Source: Lactifluus volemus (lineage: Eukaryota > Basidiomycota > Agaricomycetes > Russulales > Russulaceae). From it: a stretch of DNA of 64,000 nucleotides. The DNA lies in the NCBI GenBank assembly GCA_022376515.1, contig WTXI01000063.1:1-64000 (forward strand), in the 5' to 3' direction. Positions 56,572 to 64,000 of the stretch are shown one piece after another (the first letter of the stretch is position 1; the number at the start of each line of letters is the position of its first letter). Below the pieces are notes generated by a model, which was not told the origin of the DNA, ran no database searches, and was given only the letters and a program-made list of their open reading frames with translations. Made by a program: the position numbers and the translations under genes.

Positions 56572-59524
56572 ATGTCTGTCTCATCACCGCCCACTCGTTG
56601 GATGTCCCCACCTCCTACATACGACGCTCAAAGGGCTGTATCGAATTCGGGTCTCACACCATATCTCCGACTCCCTCATCTCCTCTCCCTTACATGGCTC
56701 GCCTACCCCATCTTGTCTCTCATTTTTATCGTTTTCCGCCTCCTACTCTCCTCAGACTCGGCACAGACAGCCGCCAATAATGCAAAGGATGATCTTTTAG
56801 CGGGCTGTCGGGCTGCGCAAGGAGCTGCGTCTTCCGCCGTGAACATGCCCCGCTTCATGGCTATTGCTACAAATGAGCAAATTGCAGATGCAGTTAACGC
56901 CTCGATGGATGGTGCTCGTGATGCACTTATACTTTCATTGACCGTCATGGAGGCCATCATCCACTTCATGGTTGATACCTATCGCTCAACTTTCTTGTGC
57001 TTCCTGCAATTGGTCGTGGGTGGAGGACTATCATTAATAATTGGTGCAACACAGGAGGTGCGCTTAACCGTTTTTTGAACCTTCACCATCGTCCTTATCG
57101 TCGTGATGTCTCCATCAGATAAACACCTTCCTCACCAATACGTTCAATTCCCTCCGAACGTCTATTCAAAACGACGTGGGAACTGCCAATTCTGCGATAC
57201 AAACTGCTGTCGGGGGGCTTAACAAAATAAATCCTTTGGGAAAAATCACGGTACCACAGTTTAGCATCCCTAGTCTGACCGCGCTCCAGAATGTCACTCT
57301 TCCCACCGACTTTCAAACTGCCTTGACACAGCTTAATGCTTCATTGCCATCTGTCTCTATCTTAAAGAACACTATCAATGACTTGTGAGCAGCCTTGTTT
57401 TTCCTTTTGAGCGACTTTCTGACCTATTCTAGGATCGATACACCGTTTGAGGCAGTAAAGGCGGACATCAACAGCACATTTGCCGGCATTAGCTTCAACT
57501 CGTCGATTTTGCCTATCCCCGATCGCAGCACAATCTCCTTCTGTGATAACATAGATACTTCACTCATTGATGACCTCGGACATGACCTTTTGGAGATCAC
57601 AAAGATCGGGATTATCCTGATCATTGTTCTAGTTTTGGTGCTACTGGCTGGTTATTCCGTACTCGAGTGGTACAAGTGGAGTTGTCTCATGCGCCACCTC
57701 GAGAGGACCCGCAAGGCTTGGGTATCGGATCCAACAGTTGTCCACATTGGGCCAGCCTCCACACCTACGGTCACCCTTTCTAACCACAATTTGCTTATGC
57801 TCCATGCCGACTCGACTCATCCCCTCTTGATGCGCATCGCGTATGGGATCAGCAAGCGCCTGCATCTCACCCCATCGCAGCACATTAATCTTTCTTGGTT
57901 CTTCCATTATGTCTTCCACCCCCCCGCACTTGCATGTTTCCTCATCGGCTTCTTCGGCATTCTCTCGGTCCAGCTCCAGTTGTTGGCAATCGCTCCCCTC
58001 GAGGCCAAATTCCATCATCGTGCGGAGGCAGCTTCGCGTGACTTATCCAACACTATCTTCACATCAGTGAATCAAACCATGTTCAACCAGTCAGCACTCT
58101 ATGCGAGCGACATCAATAGCAAAATTGATCTTGTCCAGACGACGGTCAATAACGGGCTATTCGGATGGGTTAATGGAACTACAACGACTCTCAATAATAC
58201 AATCAACGCGTTCTATGATGACCTTCAGGGCGCTGTCTCGACACTTTTCAACGGAACGTTCTTGGAGCAGCCCGCGCAGGAATTTATCAGGTGCTTCCTC
58301 GGCTCCAAGGTTGATGCGATCGAGGAGGCGCTCACATTCCTGAAGAATAATCTACACATCAATGTCTCGCCCGTGAATGAGAGCGTGCTCGTCTTGTCTC
58401 CTGACGAGGTGAATGCGGCTACACAACCCATCGCCCGTGCGGCCATCGGTAGCAACAATGATCCGAATGGTGGGCTTGTCGGGCGACTTATCAATACCTA
58501 TGTGCAGTCTCTCAAGAAGGAGCGCATTATGTTTGCAGTATTCCTTGGGCTATGGTTTGTCGTTGTGTTGATGGCCCTCGCCGTAATCTTTTGGAAGTCG
58601 TATGGCCCCAACTCTCGGAAGTTCCAGCGGGGTCAGCGCACTGGCTTGGACACAGTTGTGGTCCCCTTCCGGGAAGAGAAACCTACAGAAGCAGAAATCG
58701 GGCCCCCGAAGATGACTATCGCGCCTTTGGCAATACGTCCTGTCAACCCCAGTGTTCCCAACCAGCCACATCCATTGTCTAACCTTCCACCTGCAGCTAC
58801 CAGATCGTTCGACAGTTTCTTCGATCAAGCATCTCCCACAGAAGCACAGCGCCCAGAAACGGGAGGGGCGTTACGCGCGATCTCACGCAAATTGCGCGGA
58901 AGTGGTTGGGGAAGGCGCATAACGCTCACCTTGTTGGGTGACAAAGGTGCTACCCGCAAGAGCTTCCACAAGGCCCACCGTCCGCAACTGACAATCTCCA
59001 CGGAGCACGAGACGTGGGAAGAGGGTGGTAACCTACCCGAGATCGAGCGTACCTCCCCAACTGTCTCCAACGCCAACTCCGACATGGCCGCCTACGTGCG
59101 AAGCGAACCCAAGTCTAGATGGTCGGCCGATACGCCGACGATACCCCCGATCCGCCCCGGCGTGCGGCGTCAGCCCAGCGTACCAGTAAGCGTCCATGAA
59201 GTTGATTCGGCCGCTCAGAGCCCTGCTGAGGTGGCGTTCGCTCACCTGACGGTGCCAATCCACTACGGGGTGGTACGCTCTGCGTCCGCGCACAAGTTGT
59301 ACATCCCACCTACCCCGTCGGTTGCAGGCTCCACTCCCCACTCACCTGCACCTGCACTGCCAAGAGGAGAAAATCCGTTCAAGACGCCGTTTGATGATGA
59401 CGCGAGGGTGACCACCCCCATGACCGCCGAGCCTCATTCGCTAGGGGAATTCTCGTTCGTACCTATCAGTACCAAGGGGTCAGAGTTCTCCGAGGGGTTC
59501 TTCACCACCGGGCGTGCTCTCTGA
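56572..59524 (+). CDS. PRM1: Plasma membrane fusion protein PRM1
   Basis: Exons 56572-57057, 57119-57384 and 57433-59524 give 947 aa in a continuous frame. Hydrophobic segments: [23 protein letters not shown] (about 37-59), the amphipathic/hydrophobic region near 120-155, [19 protein letters not shown] (about 308-327), [18 protein letters not shown] (about 430-448) and [22 protein letters not shown] (about 630-651). Long extracellular loops carry many N-glycosylation sites ([38 protein letters not shown]), and conserved Cys occur in SFCDNI and RCFLG. This is the pattern of Prm1, which acts in plasma-membrane fusion during mating or hyphal fusion. The cytoplasmic tail (about 290 aa, Pro/Ser-rich) is longer than in yeast. 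The start at 56572 is chosen because it gives the family-typical short N-terminus. Confidence 0.92.
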
Positions 59525-61198
59525 CATCGCAATGATACCCTGAATGAATACCCACCCTCCGCTACGCTGCACGACCTTCATGAAATCATTTATTGTATCC
59601 ATATCCATATCAATTTGGACAGTAATTCTTCCAACACCACTGTACCATTACTATCTCACCGTTCAGTGCTTCTATAACTCACTTGCATCTACGTTCCCGG
59701 CTAATGTCGCAAATACACGGACTGTATGTAGTAACTTTTAATCACCGCTTGCAAAAAAAAAGAAAACCTCCTTTCGTGTCACTAAGAACCCGCTCGTCTG
59801 TCAGGTGTCATGCATGTCATGTTCGGTACCGACTGTCACGGTACTTCAAGTTGTACTGTATCAAGCTTGCTCTCTAGGGCCATTGTGTCGGCACCCCGAG
59901 TTCGAGTTCGTGTAAGAGTTCGTGCCCAGTCTACGTATTCTGGGTCCGGACTTCCACTAGCACTCGGAGGCAATCACTAGTCTGAACTTACCACTTTCCT
60001 CATCCGAGTCATGCCAATATTTCTCCAAGCTAGTTCCGCTGCCAGAGCACATCCCCTTTTTTTCATTTCATTTTTTCCGTTCATTCAGTGTCCATCTTCT
60101 TGGAAATTTTCTTGGAAACCTTGGTCGTCACTTGTACTATTTGTAACTTGATGTTTCTTTTGTCTGTCTCATGTCCCCAGGGCTTGAGTTCCATGCTTGC
60201 TGCTGATCAATGATCTGGTATTTTCCCTCAGGCTTCTGATGTCCTTCCACACTTGGCACTACTGTACTATCTAGATCCTGGCCGTAAATATTTTTTCGAT
60301 TTGGGAAACGGTGATGTCTGTGCTTTCGCACGAAAATGACGGGGATGTTAGAAAGAGAAGCGAACGTTGTTGCTGTGGATTATGAACGGGCTGGTCCATT
60401 CTCACCCACCTGCCGTAGCAGCAGCTAAAAAAAAGGTTTTGGAACCCCCGGCCGCTCTCACAAGTATTCTACAACGTTCTCATTAGTACCGATTTACTCT
60501 CAGCTACCCATGTCAACAACGAACAACTCAACTGTCTGCACTGCAGATCCATTGGTATCCACATTTTTTTCTGACTCCATCGAGTGGCTGGATCGGTGAT
60601 TTTGTGGATTCTGTAATGGTTATCAGCGGCGGTTTAGGTGCGACTGTATTTAGAAACGTGCAATTTGTGGAATGACAATGCCTATGATGTGATTGACTCG
60701 GACGAGTTTGGAATCCCACCGAAACGGGGAGCGAAATGATAGCTTGCAATTGCTTCTTTACCCAGTGCTGCAAAAAGCTCGGCGTAGGTAGATAATTGTG
60801 ACTTATCCCGCTGAGGCTCAGGCCTTTCTCCGCAAGTTTCGAATAGAATCCTGGAATGCCCCCCATCATTACCAAAACGCCTTATTCCATCTCATTCGTT
60901 TGATGCGTGTACATTCTTTCCAGAAAGGTTGTGCTCCTGCCAACTTGGACCTGAAAGAAAGGTAAAGCTCGAACTAACTATTCGGACATGAGCGCCGAGC
61001 CCGAGGCGCAAAGGTAGGAATGTGGCATACAACTTGAATGTGGTTGCAAGGCCAGCCGCAGCTGGCCTTACAGTCACAACGCCACTAATCTAGGAGATGT
61101 GATTGAACATGTGATGTCCACGTGTTGACCAGCACGTTGTGCAAGCCACCACAAAAGGTTGCTTACCTTCAACTCGAAGTTTGCTACCTACCAACACC
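59525..61198. other. Intergenic; no gene recognised
   Basis: Several poly-A/poly-T runs and short frames without domains (for example minus 60875-60528). Nothing supported. Confidence 0.5.
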
Positions 61199-62693
61199 AT
61201 GCTACTCGCATCACCCCTCACGAATATCCTTCTACCCCTCCTCCACAAATTCTTTCCCGCCAATATCGCTCAACACCCTCACGCGAGACCACTGTCAGAT
61301 AACGCGCTGAGCTTCCAAATGAGGCACATGCATGCCGTGGCGTCATCTGCGCAAGTCTATTTCAAGGATGTGCCACCAGAACCCCTTTCAGTCAATGGCA
61401 TTGCGTACCCGCCAGCAGTATCCATCCCACCTCACCCATGCGTACCTCACGCGCACCTTCGCTTCACGAATTCACAGCTGCGCGGCACATGTCCAAGCAC
61501 GGGGGGCAGAGCACCATCCTCAACTGGCAGGAAGATGAGTTCCCGGACCAGATGTGACGCGTCGAGAGACCCTTCTCTTACTCGCAAAGATGACCAGTAA
61601 CTCATATTTCGTACCTGAACACAGCCAGTGGTACAACTTGACTGACGAATGGAACCTTGTGCGTTGCCTTCTCTCCCTCTAGCGGGAGCCTTCATTATTT
61701 GTGGGAGTTAATGTTTGTGTCAGGGCATGCCTGTAGGGTGGGAGCCAGATGACGATGGCTTCCGCGGGTATGTATTCGCGACAGAGGACAACAGCACCGT
61801 CGTCCTCACGATTAAGGGAACATCTGTCCCTATCATCGACGGCGGGCCAACGGTAGAGAAAGACAAATTAAATGACAATCTCCTGTTTAGCTGTTGCTGC
61901 GCGCGCGTCAGCCGGACGTGGACTCCCGTATGCGACTGTTACCGTGGACAGGGAAGGTGTGACAGGGAGTGCCTCGAGACTGCTCTTATTGAAGAGAGTT
62001 TGTTCTATCCCACCGGCGTTGTGCGTCCCTCTAAACCACTTCCACATATTCATCGTTACTAACAAACTTTCACGAAAAAAGAACCTGTATAACAACATCA
62101 CGATTATGTACCCGAATGCGAATATCTGGGTTATTGGCCATTCACTTGGTGGCTCGCTCGCTTCGCTCCTTGGGATCACGTTTGGAGTTCCTGTCGTAAC
62201 ATTTGAACCTCCTGGCGAACGCATGGCAGCACAGCGTTTGCACCTTCCGCTCCCTGTATGCTTCTGCAGTTGTATACTTGTATCCTTGCTTACCTCCAGC
62301 GCACGTCTCCATGCAGCCTTCGACACACCATATCACTCATGTATGGCACACGGCAGATCCTGTTCCTATGGGGACATGTACGGGCGCACTTTCAACTTGC
62401 GGGGTAGCCGGGTACGCGCTGGAGAGCCGATGTCATCTTGGTAACATCATAGAATATGATACGGTCGGGAACCTTTCTTGGTCTGTGCGATTAACCACGC
62501 ATCCGATCGCGAAGGTCATCGAACATATACTTTCGAAGCCATGGGCTGCGGCGGAGGAGCAAGGGCTGGAAGTACCGGCAATAAAGAGGCAGGATGATTG
62601 CGTAGTGCGTATGGATTTCCTCCTTTCTTCAACAGAATCTTGACCTCGGCGCAGGATTGCTTCCAGTGGGAGTACGGGAACTTTACTTTGTAG
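61199..62693 (+). pseudogene. ATG15: Autophagic lipase ATG15, one or more frameshifts near the 5' end
   Basis: Start MLLASPLTNILLPLLHKFF (membrane anchor of a vesicle-targeted lipase), LSFQMRHMHAVASSAQVYFKD, then in another frame LHEFTAARHMSKHGGQS, ILNWQEDEFP, and after a further shift PDVTRRETLLLLAKMTSNSYFV; intron 61659-61723; GWEPDDDGFRGYVFATEDNSTVVLTIKGTS, DKLNDNLLFSCCCARV, CDRECLETALIEESLFYP; intron; NLYNNITIMYPNANIWVIGHSLGGSLASLLG (GHSLG nucleophile), HHITHVWHTADPVPMGTCTG, CHLGNIIEYDT, DDCV; intron; DCFQWEYGNF-stop at 62691-62693. This is Atg15, which breaks down autophagic bodies in the vacuole. A single missing G near 61545 separates two good frames. It is either a real frameshift or a sequencing error: the rest is well kept, including the catalytic site. 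Confidence 0.85.
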
Positions 62694-63239
62694 TTATGCC
62701 TTAATCATTCACGCAACTTACTAAAGCGCATTGAACGCATCTCCTAGATAACTTTAACGTGTAGTTTAATTTTTTAATGATAAAATTGACGGAGACTTGG
62801 CATTATCCGGCCTATTGAGGCGCAGAGTGTGGACCTCAAAAAGGTAGAGCTTGAACGGTGTCGCCGAGCGTGGCGAGTGAGAAAGCAGCACCGTAACATT
62901 TACCTTCGCCACCTTTGCCAGACAGGTAGTCGCCTTAGCTTTCAGTATTTTTAGCATTGCGGCTGTCACTGGTTCAAGTATCTCTGGTTCTTTGTTGAGA
63001 TCTACCTAAATAGGCGTGCGTCCGGTGAGCGACGCTACTAACTACTAGCACCGGGCCAATTCCGTTATCCATATGATGTCACAGAATAATATCAAAAGCA
63101 CATACAGAAAATCCATTTCCACGGGGTACAGTATTATCTGTAGGGTATTTAAATCGACTACCGATTACTATGTTCCTCGACTTCAACATCCGATAGAAGT
63201 CGTGCAAGTTTACGATGTCCCCTTTCCAACGCCATTGAA
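62694..63239. other. Intergenic; no gene recognised
   Basis: AT-rich spacer between ATG15 and the ankyrin remnant. Nothing supported. Confidence 0.5.
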
Positions 63240-64000
63240 AATGGCGTCTGACCGTTAATATTCCGGGCATTGGTGTCCGCCCCATGGTCAATTAAGAAGC
63301 ATGCCACTCGCGTTGTACTGGCGTGGTGACTTGTTCATTTCGGGAATTGACATGCTCAAATAATGCCCGTACAACCTCGACATTCCATCCTAGCGAAGCT
63401 GTGTGCAACGGTGTGGAGTTGAAGTTTCGGGCATGAATGTCCGCGTCATAGCTCAGTAACAGCTGCACTATTTCGATATTCTTGGATTCCCCTACCCTGT
63501 GTAACGGTGAAGCGTCCTGCTCTGCTCGTCACGGGCATTCGTACCCTTACCTCACGAGGGTGATACCTCCGAAGCTGCATGCAATGGCGTTGAGTTTTGA
63601 TAGTCCCGGGCGTTGATGTCCACTCCAGGCCTCAATAACAGCTGCACTGTTCCGAGATTCCGGAATCATACTGCCCTGTGTAATGGAGAGACGCCCTGCT
63701 TGTCCCGTGCATTCACATCCGCCCGCTCAAACAACAGTTGGACGATTCCGAGACTCTGGTATTGTGATGCAATGTGCAAAGCAGAGGCGCCCTGGCTGTC
63801 AAGGCATCCATGGCTGTACCACAGTCGACAAGTGATTGAGCCATGCGGAGATGTCCCCATCGTGATGCTCCATGCAACCGAGTTGAATCCCAACCGTTCC
63901 AGTGGTATATGTATGCATTGTGGTCCAGAAAGAACTGAGCGATCTCAGTATGACCTCGGGAAACCGCCGCACGCAATGGTGTGAGATGAGTACCACCTCT
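63240..64000 (-). pseudogene. Ankyrin-repeat protein, decayed, runs off the window
   Basis: On minus the sequence gives ankyrin consensus pieces in changing frames: LRAAVSRGHTEIAQFFLDHNA, LHGASRWGHLRMAQSLVDCG, ASALHIASQYQSLGIVQLLFERADVNARDKQGVSPLHRAV, VQLLLRPGVDINARD, STPLHAAS and NSTPLHTASLGWNVEVVRALFEH. Repeats follow at the usual spacing of about 100 bp, but stops and frameshifts separate them. The N-terminal part, where any NACHT or kinase domain would lie, is beyond 64000. Its function cannot be stated. Confidence 0.8.

Noticed and set aside
60137..60875. Two minus-strand frames as small secreted proteins
   Set aside because: No signal peptide, no domain, no intron pattern; likely chance frames.

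Overview
The window looks like a transposon-rich, gene-poor stretch of a basidiomycete (Agaricomycetes) nuclear genome; the family mix recalls Rhizoctonia/Ceratobasidiaceae, but no species can be proved from the sequence alone. The reasons are many spliceosomal introns of about 50 nt (GTRNGT...YAG), Plavaka, hAT, Tc1/mariner and chromovirus elements, lineage-typical unknown families (DUF6698-like, DUF6534-like), and a fungal type I fatty acid synthase (FAS) in which the malonyl/palmitoyl transferase runs straight into the acyl carrier domain (beta-alpha fusion).

Region by region. 1-2925: remains of a Ty3/gypsy chromovirus (3' end of pol with a chromodomain, then its 3' LTR). Its ORF is split by a solo LTR of another family that has a perfect 5-bp target duplication and eight TGACTCA/TGAGTCA boxes. 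2926-18166: a 15.2-kb block with hAT-like ends in inverted orientation. It is filled with broken host genes, all on the minus strand (SKT5/CHS4, a Rho GTPase, FAS, a sulfate permease, GPI13, a Zrg17-like zinc transporter, an SDR), plus a decayed hAT transposase on plus. FAS is interrupted by a 3.8-kb insert which itself contains a zinc transporter gene interrupted by GPI13. 18167-24365: a repeat pair and an F-box gene whose second copy is cut off by a Tc1/mariner element (24383-25837). 25840-32480: a TAG-rich repeat, a guanine deaminase pseudogene, an apparently intact eight-exon DUF6698-like gene, a PRP8 fragment and a DUF6534-like pseudogene. 32530-37271: a nearly intact Plavaka-type DNA transposon. 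37370-39970: a phenol-monooxygenase-like pseudogene and a topoisomerase II fragment. 40170-43845: two minus-strand genes of unknown function (155 and 677 aa); the larger one has an upstream leader homologous to that of the Plavaka transposase. 43850-48434: the longest FAS fragment joined to an ADIP-like coiled-coil gene fragment. 49545-62693: more ordinary sequence, with a DnaJ co-chaperone, a VTC1-like protein, the cell-fusion protein PRM1 and an ATG15 lipase (one frameshift), all on plus. 63240-64000: a decayed ankyrin-repeat gene on minus, running off the window.

The genes that look functional (DnaJ, VTC1-like, PRM1, F-box, DUF6698-like, the 677-aa and 155-aa genes, the Plavaka transposase) lie among host-gene pieces whose breaks often coincide with transposon ends or with other gene pieces. 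Several disabling changes fit CpG to TpG decay (TCG to TTG at the FAS pantetheine serine; probable CGA to TGA stops), as expected for methylated, silenced repeats. All calls come from reading translations and splice signals by eye; no database search was run.
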